Positions 1 to 9,898 are shown, counted from the first letter of the stretch. The stretch: DNA of 64,000 nt from Hyphomicrobium sp. D-2 (GCF_029872155.1 NZ_JARXLA010000005.1:419271-483270); one strand, 5' to 3'. Notes: generated by a model not told the origin, from the sequence alone. Numbers and translations are program-made.

Positions 1-554
1 AAACGTGCGCGCAGAATATCCAGCACGGCAGCTTCGCGACTGTCACTTGCGGCCATGGTCACGTGGCCGCCTTCTCCCGGCAGCGCGATGTAGCGCTCGC
101 CCGACCACACGCACGCGCTGACACCGAGGCCGGAGCCGGGACCGAGCACGGCCATTGGGGCATGCGTTACCGGATTGCCGCCGCCGATTTGCAAGACATC
201 TTCATTTTGCAGATAGGGTAGCGCCAGCGCGTTGGCGTGAAAGTCGTTGATGACGTGCAAGTCGCCGATGCCGATACGCTGCGTCAGATCAGTTATTGAA
301 AACGACCAGGGGTTATTGGTGAAACAAACCTGATCGCCGTCGGGTGTTGTCGCCACTGCCAGCACGGCGCGTGGCGGCGTCGGTGCGCGAACGTCGGTGA
401 GATAAGCTGCAATCGCCGCATCGAGGTTACAGTGATTGCTGCACAGGAAGCTGGCGAAATGCGACAGGTTCCCATCGGCGTCAGCTAACGCAAAACGCGC
501 GTTCGTGGCGCCGATGTCGCCGACCAGATGTCGTCCGCTCAGGTGCGATGTCAT
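1..554 (-). CDS. glk: Glucokinase, N-terminal part (runs off the window)
   Basis: Phosphorylates glucose to glucose-6-phosphate with ATP in the cytoplasm. The visible 184 residues begin at the ATG at 554-552. They show the phosphate-binding motif GDIGATNARFAL near residues 12-23, the sugar-binding NDFHANALALP, GPGSGLGVS and LPGEGGHVTMAA, all characteristic of the bacterial glucokinase family (COG0837) rather than ROK kinases. The C-terminal third lies beyond position 1. Nothing in the visible part is disrupted. The gene is upstream of, and on the same strand as, unrelated beta-barrel genes, so no operon partner can be judged. Confidence 0.93.
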   Translation of the reverse strand, partial: MTSHLSGRHLVGDIGATNARFALADADGNLSHFASFLCSNHCNLDAAIAAYLTDVRAPTPPRAVLAVATTPDGDQVCFTNNPWSFSITDLTQRIGIGDLHVINDFHANALALPYLQNEDVLQIGGGNPVTHAPMAVLGPGSGLGVSACVWSGERYIALPGEGGHVTMAASDSREAAVLDILRAR

Positions 555-650
555 GCTGAGCAATGTGGGCGATCAAAGCGCTGACGGCAACTTTCTCCGC
601 AAAAATGCGCCGATGACATAACCACCTTGCAATGGAGCGGCAGTGGAGTT

Positions 651-1586
651 CTAGATTGGCGTGCCGCAGCGGAAGACACCATTGGCGACAGTGTCGTCAT
701 ACGGTGTCAAATCTTCCAGCATCGACCCAGCTGGGCAGAGGCAATTGGGTGCGCCAGACAACACGATGGCATGCGATGAGCCATCTACAGAGCAATAGCT
801 GGGACCGGCGGGAGCAGGTGTCGATTGTGCTTTCACGATCTTCGGGAACACCGGCAGGTATGCTTCCGGATCATCCTGACGGTTGCGATCAATCAGCGAC
901 TTGTTGTTGTCGCCGCTGAGATAGATCTTGAGGCCGCCTGTGATGCTTGCATAGTCGCTGCGGCCGAAGTCACTGCGTGCAAACAGCGAAACCGGCACAT
1001 CGGTTCCCGATAGAAGATATTCAGCGCCCGCCGATCCAAGGCTCATCTCGCTGACATAGCGATAGCCTGCCGACACCTTGAAATTGTCGGTGATGTAATA
1101 GGCTGCATCGAGGTGGCCGAAGAAGCTCGAGTCATCCTTGTTGAGTACGGCCAGACCATCGGAAAGCCGCGGAAAATCGATGTATTCGTAACCGGCAAGA
1201 CCGGACAGCGTGAAGCGCTGGAGATACAATTCGGCTTCGCCAGCCACGCGCCAGATGCCGATCGAATCCCAAGTGTGATAGCTGCCGAACACGCCAAGCA
1301 GATAGCTGGATGGATCGCGCGTGAAGAGGTGAAGTCCGCCGCCGCCCATGATCTGACCGTCGATGGAGCCTACCGCGCCGTCTGCCTGCAGACCGAACGT
1401 GTGACCGAGCGGTAATGAGAGACTGCCGGTCGCGATACCGGCGCCACTGTCATCGTATGTGCCGCCTTCAACGCTGACTTTTCCGTTCGGTCCAGACACC
1501 GCGGAAAAATCATTTGCGGATGCTGAAACTACAGTTGAAGCGCTCACAAGGAGGGCCAACAGGACAGGCTTCGCCATTGCCAGCAT
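651..1586 (-). CDS. Outer-membrane beta-barrel-like exported protein (copy 1 of a tandem pair)
   Basis: 311 residues with a cleavable signal peptide (MLAMAKPVLLALLVSAS, cleavage near SASA-ND). The body has alternating polar and aromatic segments and many Gly/Tyr turns (GLHLFTRDPSSYLLG, GSYHTWDSIGIW), as in a porin-like beta barrel. The C-terminal 60 residues leave the barrel pattern and contain four cysteines (YCSVDG, NCLCPAG, FRCG), suggesting two disulfides in a small periplasmic or surface tail. The gene at 1749-2670 is a clear paralogue over the whole length. The exact function is unknown. The ATG at 1586 is chosen because it begins the signal peptide. Confidence 0.8.
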   Translation of the reverse strand: MLAMAKPVLLALLVSASTVVSASANDFSAVSGPNGKVSVEGGTYDDSGAGIATGSLSLPLGHTFGLQADGAVGSIDGQIMGGGGLHLFTRDPSSYLLGVFGSYHTWDSIGIWRVAGEAELYLQRFTLSGLAGYEYIDFPRLSDGLAVLNKDDSSFFGHLDAAYYITDNFKVSAGYRYVSEMSLGSAGAEYLLSGTDVPVSLFARSDFGRSDYASITGGLKIYLSGDNNKSLIDRNRQDDPEAYLPVFPKIVKAQSTPAPAGPSYCSVDGSSHAIVLSGAPNCLCPAGSMLEDLTPYDDTVANGVFRCGTPI

Positions 1587-1748
1587 GGTCTTATTCCCGT
1601 TCTATTTCTTGACGGGAATTCGACACCAGCGCCCGCGACATTCCATCAACAGTTAAATGTTAATGGAGTGAATCGCGTTTAGATCGCAACAGTTTTTACA
1701 TAGTCGGATTAAGCGGCAAAACGTACGTCGACTGAATATGCCGCCAGA

Positions 1749-2670
1749 TTAAACCGGATTTCCGCACGTATAGAAGCCACCCAGTGCGGGAATGAATTGC
1801 GGCTTCTGTCCGGAGAGGGGCGTGCTGGATGGGCAGGTGCAATCAAAATTCGACGAAACCTTATAATCTGGGCTTGGACCGACAACGCATTGGTTAGATC
1901 CTTGCTGTGTTGCTGTTCTCAGCTTCGGAAACACCGGCATGTAAATTTCAGGATCGTCGCGGCGATTGCGGTCGATCAGCGATTTGTTGCGGTCGTCGCT
2001 GAGATAGATCTTCACACCGCCGGTGATGCTGTTGAAGTCGCTGTTGCCAAAATCTCCGCGCGCGAACAGTGACATGGGCACGCCGTGATCGCGCAGCAGG
2101 TATTCAGCGCCCGCTGCACCGAGGCTGGTCTCGGCAACGTAGCGATAGCCGCCGTAGATCTTGAAATCATCGTTGATGTAGTAGGCGACGTCACCGATGC
2201 CGAAGAAACTTTTTTCATCCTGCGTCAGCACCGGCAAACCGCTCGCCAGCGAAGGTACGTCGATGTTCTCATATCCGGCGAGCGCGGAAACCGTGAACCG
2301 CCCTAGGTAAAGTTCGGCTTCGGCAGCGATGCGCCAGATGTCGATGGAATCCCAGGTGTGATAGCTGCCGTACACACCGAGCAGATAGCTGGACGGATCG
2401 CGCGTGAACAGATGCACGCCGCCGCCACCCAAAACGTCGCCATCGACGTTGCCGACCGCGCCATCGAACTGCACACCGAGATCTGTGACCGAGCGGCAGC
2501 GAAAAGCTGCCGAGCGCCAAGCCTGCGGCTTCATCATCGAATGTTCCACCTTCCACACTGAGCTTGCCGTTTGGACCGGAAACAGCCGGTAACTCGCCCG
2601 CTGCCGTCACCCCAGGAAACAGCAGAGCACACAGCAGAATACTTGCTAAAACCGTTGGCTTTAACAGCAT
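1749..2670 (-). pseudogene. Outer-membrane beta-barrel-like protein, copy 2, frameshifted
   Basis: Tandem paralogue of 651-1586. The N-terminal part (MLLKPTVLASILLCALLFPG, signal peptide, through SLPLGH) is in one frame, and the rest (DLGVQFDGAVGNVDG onward, to GNPV-stop at 1749) is in another. The switch lies at about 2481-2487. The paralogue reads GH-TF-GLQ where this one would read GH-DL-GVQ if one base were removed, so a single extra base explains the break and the remaining frame is fully open. This is either a recent pseudogene or a consensus error; the intact downstream frame favours the latter. A good ribosome site (GGAG, 7 bases before ATG 2670) precedes it. The cysteine-containing tail is conserved. 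Confidence 0.78.
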
Positions 2671-2970
2671 GAAAGATCTCCGCGTGTTGGCGGGTTCAAA
2701 TGTTAGATGTCAAAAAACGAAACGTAAGCGCAGGGAAACTGCCTAGAGACGCGAAGTCCACTTTAACAATACCGATTGAGTGGTGATAATCAGACGTCGG
2801 TATTCATAATCGTTAATTCTAGGGATCTGCGTTGTCGCGCAATTGGCATCACGTAACAGGCGCGCGCGCCCTCGTGAGCGATGACGGTTTTGTCGGTGGG
2901 TGTGGCCACAAAAAATTGGGGCGGCAGATGCCGCACCCCTTAGTGGGACCAGTCGCGAGAAGACAGAACC
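2671..2970. other. Intergenic region between beta-barrel copy 2 and the molybdopterin oxidoreductase
   Basis: About 300 bases without a convincing gene. It holds the upstream region of copy 2 and, at its other end, the terminator of the oxidoreductase gene at 2910-2939. Nothing else is recognised. Confidence 0.6.
2910..2939 (-). terminator. Rho-independent terminator of the molybdopterin oxidoreductase gene
   Basis: On the minus strand a GC-rich stem (GGGGTGCGGCA / TGCCGCCCC, with a small bulge) is followed by six T residues. It lies about 30 bases after the stop codon at 2971, in the direction of that gene. Confidence 0.7.
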
Positions 2971-5118
2971 TCAATTGACGCGTGTGACCTCGACGAGATT
3001 GTCGGAATAGGTCGGCGCGCGGCCAATGCCCGACCATGCGTCGGACGATATCGAATTGACTGAACCGTCGGAGCGATTGCGCGAGCGCCAATAACCCAGC
3101 GTGGCGACAACGATGCCAGGGTTCACGTCGTCGGTTACGCGGGCAACGCCTTCGAAATTGCCGCGCGCATTGGCAACGCGTACCGGATCGCCCTCGCGGA
3201 TGTTGCGCGCGTTCGCATCGAGCGGCGAAATCAGCACATACTGCTCGCCCTGGATGCGCACCTTGTGCGGTTCGTTCGCATAACAGGAGTTGAGGAACGC
3301 GTGGCTCTTGGGCGAGATGATGTTGAGCGGATATTGCCGCGCCAGATCAGGGCAGGTTTGTGGTGATCTGCGGTTGGGAACATAGCCGGGCAGCGGGTCC
3401 AGCAGGTCGCCGTCCTGTTCACCCTCGTACATGGCGCGGAACGGCGGAGCGACAAAATTGCGGGCGTCGTTCAGCAGCATCTCGACTTTGCCGGATGGCG
3501 TCGGGAAGTTGCCTGCAGCGTGGGGCACGCGGTTGTCGGCGGTGCCGACGTTGACGCGAAAATAGCCGTGGGTGCGGAAGTGCTCCATGTCGATGCCGCC
3601 CATGCGCGGATCGTCCCACAGCAGATAGGCTTCGCACAGCTCACTGTCGGTCATCTGGAAGATGGGATCGTCAAACTCCATCTCCTTTGCCAGCAGGCGC
3701 CACATATCGCTGGTGGGTTTGCACTCGCCCGGTGGCTCAACGGCCTTCTGGTTATAGGTGAGATAGAAGTGCCCCCACGACCACATCATGTCTTCCGCTT
3801 CGGCCGCCATGGCCGCTGGCAGGATGATGTCGGCGTATTTGGCCGTGTCGGTGATGAAGTGCTCGGCGACGATGGTGAAAAGATCTTCGCGCTGTAATCC
3901 GGCGCAGATCTTGTTTGTCTCCGGCGCCTGACTGACCGGATTGGTGCAGAACACGAACAGGCTTTTGATTGGCGGATCGAGTTGCATCTCGCCGGTTAGC
4001 GCCTGGCCTAGCCGCAGGTTATTGACGACGCGTGTGCCGGGCTTGATCCAGTCCGGCCGTGCGGCCTTGGCCCAGTCGACCGGGAACTCCCACAGTGGCA
4101 ATTGCAGGACGCCGCCGCCGACATGGCGCCACGCACCGGCTAGGGCAGGCAGGCAGTAGATGGCGCGCGAAGCCTGGGCACCGCCGGCGGAGCGCTCTAT
4201 GGCGACGCCAATGCGGATTGCGGCCGGTTGCGAGGTGGCGTATTCGCGCGCGAACTTCATCACATCGGCGGCCTTCACACCGGTGATTGCCTGCACGTAT
4301 TCCGGCGTGAATTCCTTGGCGCGTTCTTTCAGCTCCGGAAAACCCACCGTGTAATTGTCGACGTACTCCTGATCGACGAGACCCTGCGCGATCATGGAAT
4401 TGATGATGCCCATCGCCAGCGCGCCATCGGTGCCCGGACGCGGACAGATATGCCAGTCGGCGCCCTTGGCCGTGCGTGAGCGGAACGCATCGATGACGAC
4501 AACCTTCGCGCCGCGTTTGCGCGCTTCGAGCACGAACGGCCAGTGATGCAGGTTGGTGGAAATGGTGTTGCACGCCCAGATGACGATATACTTCGCGTGC
4601 ACGAAGCTTTCCGGGTCGACGCCGCCGGTAGGGCCAATCGTCAGCAGCCATGCCGATGATGAGCCCGATGTGCAGAAGGTCTTTTCGTTGACGGTCGAGC
4701 CGAGGCGATTGAAGAACGGATCGCCGGAGTTGATGCCCTGCACCAGCCCCATGTTGCCCAGATAGCTGTAGGGCATGATGGCTTCGGCGCCGTGCTCATC
4801 GATGATGGCGCGCCAGCGCTGGCCGATCTCTGAAATCGCTTCGTCCCAGGTGATGCGCTCAAAATTGTTGCCGCCGTTAGGGCCCGATCCCTTCGAGCCG
4901 ACGCGGCGCAGCGGATACATCAGCCGTTCCGGGTTGGCGTGGTGGTCGTGAAAGTCTTTCAGCTTCACGCACAGGGTGCCGCGCGTGATGGGGTGATCCT
5001 TGTTGCCGCGCACGTTGACGAGTTTGCCGTCCTCAACCTCGTAGTGCATCGAGCAGGTATCGGGGCAGTCGTGGGGGCAGGCACCAAAATAGGTTTCCTG
5101 CTTTACCTGATCGTCCAT
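2971..5118 (-). CDS. Molybdopterin-dependent oxidoreductase, DMSO reductase superfamily
   Basis: A large (715 residue) catalytic subunit expected to bind a bis-MGD molybdenum or tungsten cofactor. The N-terminal domain has the [4Fe-4S] ligands C14, C18, C22 and C50 (CPHDCPDTC...GTLC). Downstream are the superfamily blocks: a region around EKTFCTSGSSS, SAGGAQASRA, a middle domain, and a C-terminal molydop-binding beta-barrel (HAFLNSCYANEP, DANARNIREGDPVRV). There is no twin-arginine signal, so it is probably cytoplasmic. The substrate cannot be assigned. The start at ATG 5118 is preferred over 5154 because GGGGAGG lies 7 bases upstream of it. No partner Fe-S or membrane subunit is adjacent. 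Confidence 0.88.
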   Translation of the reverse strand: MDDQVKQETYFGACPHDCPDTCSMHYEVEDGKLVNVRGNKDHPITRGTLCVKLKDFHDHHANPERLMYPLRRVGSKGSGPNGGNNFERITWDEAISEIGQRWRAIIDEHGAEAIMPYSYLGNMGLVQGINSGDPFFNRLGSTVNEKTFCTSGSSSAWLLTIGPTGGVDPESFVHAKYIVIWACNTISTNLHHWPFVLEARKRGAKVVVIDAFRSRTAKGADWHICPRPGTDGALAMGIINSMIAQGLVDQEYVDNYTVGFPELKERAKEFTPEYVQAITGVKAADVMKFAREYATSQPAAIRIGVAIERSAGGAQASRAIYCLPALAGAWRHVGGGVLQLPLWEFPVDWAKAARPDWIKPGTRVVNNLRLGQALTGEMQLDPPIKSLFVFCTNPVSQAPETNKICAGLQREDLFTIVAEHFITDTAKYADIILPAAMAAEAEDMMWSWGHFYLTYNQKAVEPPGECKPTSDMWRLLAKEMEFDDPIFQMTDSELCEAYLLWDDPRMGGIDMEHFRTHGYFRVNVGTADNRVPHAAGNFPTPSGKVEMLLNDARNFVAPPFRAMYEGEQDGDLLDPLPGYVPNRRSPQTCPDLARQYPLNIISPKSHAFLNSCYANEPHKVRIQGEQYVLISPLDANARNIREGDPVRVANARGNFEGVARVTDDVNPGIVVATLGYWRSRNRSDGSVNSISSDAWSGIGRAPTYSDNLVEVTRVN

Positions 5119-5355
5119 TGCGCGCCTCCCCAGCGACGTCTTTTGTTGTTGCACTCAGTGGCGGCAATAGGATGGCTCTATCGCGCCATAGAGAGCGTCG
5201 TGCGGCACTTTGGCATCGATGCTGATGTCGATCAAGCGGAGGAACGGGCAGCGCCAGGCAGATGCGCATGCGATGCGAGGTGTCCATAGCACCACGACAT
5301 TCGCTGGCCTGCAGGCTTGGATTGAGAAACGGGCGCCGCTTTATTGGCTATCGCC

Positions 5356-6414
5356 TCAGCGTACGCTGTTGCCTGGATAGGTATGCGTTTCGCCGCGACT
5401 GTCGCTGACGCACAGGCTGTCGCCGTCGCGATGAACGTAGTTCGGGCCGATCGGAACCTTGCCGTGTGCGCCGGGAATATCCAGCACATAGGTCGGCATC
5501 GCGAGCCCGGAAATCCGGGAGCGGAGCGCCTGCATCAGCGCCTGCCCCTCTTCGATGGACGTGCGCAAATGCGCGGTGCCGGGCGCAAGGTCGCCGTGGT
5601 GCAGGTAATAAGGCTTGATGCGATTTTCGACGAAGGCGCGCATCAGCGTTGCCAGCGTTTCGACGTTATCGTTCACGCCGCGCAACAGCACCGTCTGGCT
5701 GACCATGGCGACGCCGCTGTCGATCATGCGTGAGCATGCGTTGCGGGCCGCATCGGTCAACTCGCGCGGGTGATTGGCGTGCAGCGCGACGTATACCGTT
5801 TTACGCGGCGCCTTCAGCGCTTTGACCATCGCGTCGGTCACGCGTTCGGGTGCAACGACGGGCACGCGTGAATGCCAGCGAATGATTTTGACATGGTCGA
5901 TGGCGTCGAGCGCGGCGGTCACTTCGGCAATGCGGCGCGGCGACATAATGAGCGGATCGCCGCCGGTGAGAATGACCTCCCAGATTTCCGGTGTCGCGCG
6001 GATGTAATCAAGTGCCGCCTGCAGTTCCTGTTCGCCGAGCGCGTTGCTTTTGCCGGGGCCGACCATCTCGCGCCGGAAGCAGAAGCGGCAATAAACCGGA
6101 CACACATGCACCAGCTTCAGCAGCACGCGATCGGGGTAACGGTGAACGATGCCGGGCACGGGGCTTTTTAGTGTGTCACCGATCGGGTCGGCATTCTCTT
6201 CGGGCAGGATGTCTAATTCGCGCGGATCGGGAATGAACTGACGCGCGATCGGATCGTCAGGGTTCGAAGTATCTATCAACGCCGCCATCGCAGGCGTAAC
6301 GGCAACCGCATACCGGCTGCCGACCGGCGCCAGTTCGTCAGCACGCCGCGCCGGGATCAGGCCGGCATCGGCCAGATCGTCGGTGGAGGTTAGCGTTCTG
6401 CGAAATGCCGTCAT
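5356..6414 (-). CDS. epmB: EF-P beta-lysylation protein EpmB (lysine 2,3-aminomutase family radical SAM enzyme)
   Basis: Predicted to convert (S)-alpha-lysine to (R)-beta-lysine, which EpmA attaches to elongation factor P. 352 residues from ATG 6414, a normal length for EpmB and clearly shorter than fermentative KamA. The radical SAM cluster motif CPVYCRFC (C105, C109, C112) is present, with the GGDPL motif and SAM-binding segments downstream. The chosen start has AGGCAAGG just upstream and matches the usual start of the family; a longer frame to 6624 has no family similarity. The assignment as EpmB is supported by epmA at 8772-9836 and efp at 10012-10581 nearby, although three other genes lie between. 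Confidence 0.9.
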   Translation of the reverse strand: MTAFRRTLTSTDDLADAGLIPARRADELAPVGSRYAVAVTPAMAALIDTSNPDDPIARQFIPDPRELDILPEENADPIGDTLKSPVPGIVHRYPDRVLLKLVHVCPVYCRFCFRREMVGPGKSNALGEQELQAALDYIRATPEIWEVILTGGDPLIMSPRRIAEVTAALDAIDHVKIIRWHSRVPVVAPERVTDAMVKALKAPRKTVYVALHANHPRELTDAARNACSRMIDSGVAMVSQTVLLRGVNDNVETLATLMRAFVENRIKPYYLHHGDLAPGTAHLRTSIEEGQALMQALRSRISGLAMPTYVLDIPGAHGKVPIGPNYVHRDGDSLCVSDSRGETHTYPGNSVR

Positions 6415-6652
6415 GCCTTGCCTGTGCCTGCAACGGAAAACGCTGCGGTTGCCGCTTCCGAAAATGGCCCCGGACGGCCCGCGTGATGAATGCGCCACGG
6501 CGCAAAAAGTTTGCTGCGGCCGTTGTTGATAGCTGGGAAACGCCTGAACAACCACACTACAGGACGCCGCTTTTCGCGTACGGATGAGGCCAACCAGTGC
6601 ATGCGTCCCGTCAGTTGAAGTCACTCCGTAGTGGGTTGTTGAGGAGGCGTTT

Positions 6653-7411
6653 ATGCGTCGTCATTTGTTTGCCGCGTGCGTTGCGTTTGCAGGAATTTTC
6701 GGTGTCGCCGAACAGGCTCAGGCCGGCGGAACACCGGGGGGCTTCGACTATTATCCGCCCGATCCCAAATCCTGGGCTGGATTGTACTTCGGCGCCCACA
6801 TCGGCGGAACCTGGGGCAGTTCAACTGCCCGCGACGTCGGCGGAGCCACCATCCTTTACGACTCCTTGAGCTTTTCGCCTAGCGGCGTCGTGGCCGGCGC
6901 AACGCTGGGCTACAACTGGCAGACCGGGCCGGTGGTGTTCGGCGTTGAAGGCGATATCGGCTATCTCGGGCTCGCAGGCACGGGCGGATACTATCTGCCG
7001 TTTGCCTATGACGCTTCGACCACAACTGATTCCGACTTCTACATCAGCTTGCGCGGCCGCCTTGGCGTCGTCGCGAACGGCTGGCTCTGGTACGTGACCG
7101 GCGGCTACCTCGGCGCCGATACGCAGGTGTCGGTGCTCGAAGCCTGCACGCTCTTCTGCGCGTCGCCGGTCGTCAGTGCCTCATCGACGGGCTTCCGCAA
7201 CGGCTGGACGCTGGGCGGCGGTCTGGAAACGATGCTGCAGGGCGGTTGGACGGCGAAGGTCGAATATCTCTATTACGACTTGGGCACTGTCTCGCTGACC
7301 ACGCCTTCGGGTGGCGGCATCGGTGCCAATACATGGCATGTCGAGACCGACGGAAACATCGTGCGCTTCGGCCTGAACTATCGCTTCAACTCGATCCAGT
7401 TCGGCTACTAA
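6653..7411 (+). CDS. Omp25/LomR-like outer-membrane beta-barrel protein
   Basis: 252 residues with a signal peptide (MRRHLFAACVAFAGIFGVA, cleavage near AQA-GG) and then the typical alphaproteobacterial Omp25-type layout. WAGLYFGAHIGGTWG is the first strand, GYNWQTGPVVFGVEGDIGY follows, then GRLGVVANGWLWYVTGGY and a final GLNYRFNSIQFGY ending in an aromatic residue as needed for BAM insertion. An eight-stranded barrel is likely. The ribosome site is GAGGAGGCG before ATG 6653. It is transcribed away from epmB and ends in a strong terminator. No specific function is known. Confidence 0.88.
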   Translation: MRRHLFAACVAFAGIFGVAEQAQAGGTPGGFDYYPPDPKSWAGLYFGAHIGGTWGSSTARDVGGATILYDSLSFSPSGVVAGATLGYNWQTGPVVFGVEGDIGYLGLAGTGGYYLPFAYDASTTTDSDFYISLRGRLGVVANGWLWYVTGGYLGADTQVSVLEACTLFCASPVVSASSTGFRNGWTLGGGLETMLQGGWTAKVEYLYYDLGTVSLTTPSGGGIGANTWHVETDGNIVRFGLNYRFNSIQFGY

Positions 7412-7461
7412 GCGCGCCACCCATCGGATCAAAACTTTCGCGCTTGCGGCAATGCTTCTGG

Positions 7462-7496
7462 AGCAACCGGCGAACCAACGCCGGTTGCTTTAGTTT
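7462..7496 (+). terminator. Rho-independent terminator after the Omp25-like gene
   Basis: An 11-bp perfect stem (AGCAACCGGCG / CGCCGGTTGCT) with a 6-base loop is followed by TTTAGTTT. It lies 50 bases after the stop codon at 7411 and before the convergent SDR gene. Confidence 0.85.
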
Positions 7497-7508
7497 CGCG
7501 CTATATTC

Positions 7509-8258
7509 TTATGAATGGCCGCCCGATGCGGTGATGATTTCGCCGGTGATCCAGCCTGCGTCGTCGGAGGCGAGGAAGGCCGCAACCTTTGCGATGTCGG
7601 CCGGCAGGCCAACCCGGCGCAAAGGCGTTTCCGCTATCACCTGCTGCTCAAACGGCGAACCGATTACGCCCAATGACTGCGATCCTTCCGTCGAAATAAG
7701 ACCGGGATTGAGCGACACCACGCGGATGTTGCGCGGGCCGAGTTCCTGCGCGTAGGTGCGGGTGAGAGTGTCGAGCGCGCCCTTCGTCGCCGAATAGACG
7801 GACGAATTCGGCACGGGGCTGAACGCAACCACCGAACTCACGTTGATGATGACGCCGCCGCTGCTGGGAAAGTGCTTCACTGCCGCTTGCGTCGTCAGGA
7901 TCGGCCCGAGCACGTTGATGCGGAAATGGCGCTCGAAGTGGGCTTCCGTGATTTCCTCAAGGGGCTTGAAGTCAAAGACGCCGGCGTTGTTGATCAGGAT
8001 GTCGACGCGGCCAAACGTCTGCTTCGCGGCATCGAACAATGCGGTGACGTCATCGCTCTTGGAGACGTCTCCGCCCATCGCGATGGCTTTGCCGCCTGCC
8101 GCAGTTATGTCCGCCACGACGCGATCTGCGCCCTCCCGGCTGGATGCATAATTGACGACAACCGAGGCGCCCTCAGCCGCCAGCGTCCGCCCAATCTCCG
8201 CGCCGATGCCTTTGGAAGCGCCGGTCACGACTGCTACTTTTCCGTCCAGTTTACCCAC
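7509..8258 (-). CDS. Short-chain dehydrogenase/reductase (SDR), FabG/glucose dehydrogenase-like
   Basis: NAD(P)-dependent oxidoreductase of 249 residues, the classical SDR size. It has the Rossmann motif TGASKGIG (residues 12-19), NNAG near residue 90, the catalytic Ser in INVSSVV, and YSATKG carrying the Tyr and Lys. NPGLISTEG and the C-terminal GWITGEIITASGGHS are also typical. The substrate is not predictable. The ArsR-family gene at 8429-8740 lies upstream on the same strand and may regulate it. Confidence 0.9.
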   Translation of the reverse strand: MGKLDGKVAVVTGASKGIGAEIGRTLAAEGASVVVNYASSREGADRVVADITAAGGKAIAMGGDVSKSDDVTALFDAAKQTFGRVDILINNAGVFDFKPLEEITEAHFERHFRINVLGPILTTQAAVKHFPSSGGVIINVSSVVAFSPVPNSSVYSATKGALDTLTRTYAQELGPRNIRVVSLNPGLISTEGSQSLGVIGSPFEQQVIAETPLRRVGLPADIAKVAAFLASDDAGWITGEIITASGGHS

Positions 8259-8428
8259 GATTGGCTCCAGTTCGAGAGTCTGATGATGTCATTTCGACAA
8301 TCATCTAAGTATCGAAGTGTGCCGATCAAGGGGGATGGTTTGATTTTCATGCTCGGGGTGCCGGGGTCGCATCGCGTGTCGAGCCGCGCTGCTGCGACGG
8401 CGGTTTGCGCGGAGCGACCGCAACGGCG

Positions 8429-8740
8429 TCAGATGTTGGCGAGCTTGGCCAAATACGCGCGCAGGACGGCTCGGTTTACCGTCATGCTCATGGCCTTGCC
8501 GACGCGCGTGACGTCGATGAGGCCAGCGGTTTCCAGCTCTTTCAGATGATGGGAGATGGTGGCCGCACTGATGTCGTGCTTTTGCGCCAGCGCGAGGCAG
8601 GGCAGGCCGTCCGTAGCTGCGCCGATCTGCTCCAGAATTTGATGGCGACGCGGCTCGGCCAGGGCGCGGGCGATCAGCGCAACCTGCTTGTCGGTGAGTT
8701 CCACTTCGGGTTCGGTAGTCATGAGTGGAATATGGCGCAT
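8429..8740 (-). CDS. ArsR-family winged helix-turn-helix transcriptional regulator
   Basis: 103-residue DNA-binding protein. The winged helix is visible as ALAEPRRHQILEQIG followed by the recognition region LAQKHDISAATISHHLKELE and AGLIDVTRVGKAMSM. No metal-binding cysteine pair of the ArsR/SmtB metal sensors is present, so a non-metal effector is likely. The ATG at 8740 has GGAG 11 bases upstream; an alternative start is 8722. It sits 170 bases upstream of the co-directional SDR gene, a likely regulator and target arrangement. Confidence 0.88.
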   Translation of the reverse strand: MRHIPLMTTEPEVELTDKQVALIARALAEPRRHQILEQIGAATDGLPCLALAQKHDISAATISHHLKELETAGLIDVTRVGKAMSMTVNRAVLRAYLAKLANI

Positions 8741-8771
8741 TGCCTGCGCTTCTCCAACTTTTAGGGCGCGA

Positions 8772-9836
8772 TCAGTGTTCGGGCGGCTGCGGCGTCCATA
8801 GGATCTGATCGATACGCGTTGCGCCGGTTGCCAGCATCACCACACGGTCGAAACCCATCGCGCATCCAGATGCAGCAGGCATATGGGCCAGCGCGGCGAT
8901 GAAGTCATCGTCCACCGGATATCGCTCGCCGTAGCGCTCCTGCTTGCGATCCATTTCCGCCGTCAGCAGCTCGCGCTGGGCTTGCGGGTCGGTCAGTTCG
9001 CCGAAGCCGTTAGCCAGCTCGACGCCGCAGCAATACATCTCGAACCGCTCGGCCAGGCGCGCATCGTCTTCGCTGGCCCGGGCGAGTGGCGCTTCCGATG
9101 CCGGATAGTGCGAGAGCAGCGTCGCGCGCCCCAGTCCAAGCTTGGGCTCGACGAGCGCGGTCAGCACCTTGGCGAAGATGTCGGCCCAATCGTCATCGGG
9201 GCGCGGCGCGATACCGGCTGAAGTCGCAGCAGCGGCCAGCGCCTCGCGGTCGTTGCCGGTTGGGGCAATCGTCGCCATCAGGTCTATGCCGGCATAACGG
9301 CTGAATGCTTCAGCTACCGACAGCTGCTCGGGGGCGGCGCGAGCGTCGGCAGTGTGGCCGCGCCAGGAGACCAGCGAAGCACCGGCAGTCTTTACGGCCA
9401 GCTTCAGCAGCTCGCCGCAGTCATCCATCACGGCTGAATATGGCTCATAGGCGCGATACCATTCCAGCATGGTGAATTCGGGCGCGTGCAGGGGGCCGCG
9501 CTCGCGGTTGCGGAACACTGGCGCGAAGGTAAAAATTTTCTTCTCGCCAGCGGCCAGCAGCTTCTTGCAGGCAAATTCGGGCGAGGTGTGCAGATAGAGG
9601 GCGCGCCGCTCCAGATCGGTGCCGATCTGTTCCGTACGGTAGGCATGCAGATGCGCCTCATTGCCGGGGGAGGTCTGGAGAATGGCGGTGTCCACCTCCA
9701 CGAAGCCGCGTTCTTCGAACCAGGCGCGCATGGCGCTCTTGATGCGCCCGCGGGCCAGCAGGGCCGGGCGGCGGTCGGCGTGGACGTCGGCGTTCCACCA
9801 GGGTCTGTCAGTGCTCATGGTGCCTGCATAATCCAT
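8772..9836 (-). CDS. epmA: EF-P--(R)-beta-lysine ligase EpmA (PoxA/GenX)
   Basis: A lysyl-tRNA synthetase paralogue lacking the anticodon-binding domain, which ligates beta-lysine to a lysine of elongation factor P. 354 residues. Class II motif 2 is visible as [19 protein letters not shown] and motif 3 as [13 protein letters not shown] near the C-terminus. The N-terminus ([22 protein letters not shown]) matches GenX. An alternative start is ATG 9818. It is divergent from efp with 175 bases between them, and epmB is 2.4 kb away, so the full EpmA-EpmB-EF-P pathway is present in one neighbourhood. Confidence 0.93.
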   Translation of the reverse strand: MDYAGTMSTDRPWWNADVHADRRPALLARGRIKSAMRAWFEERGFVEVDTAILQTSPGNEAHLHAYRTEQIGTDLERRALYLHTSPEFACKKLLAAGEKKIFTFAPVFRNRERGPLHAPEFTMLEWYRAYEPYSAVMDDCGELLKLAVKTAGASLVSWRGHTADARAAPEQLSVAEAFSRYAGIDLMATIAPTGNDREALAAAATSAGIAPRPDDDWADIFAKVLTALVEPKLGLGRATLLSHYPASEAPLARASEDDARLAERFEMYCCGVELANGFGELTDPQAQRELLTAEMDRKQERYGERYPVDDDFIAALAHMPAASGCAMGFDRVVMLATGATRIDQILWTPQPPEH

Positions 9837-9898
9837 TGCGGCGCCCCGGAGCAGGGGGCCATGGTGCGGTAATGTCGGCGCCCGGCTCCGGGGGCGCC

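Noticed and set aside
5155..5355. Possible short gene between epmB and the molybdopterin oxidoreductase
   Set aside because: The frames there lack a ribosome site and any recognisable feature.
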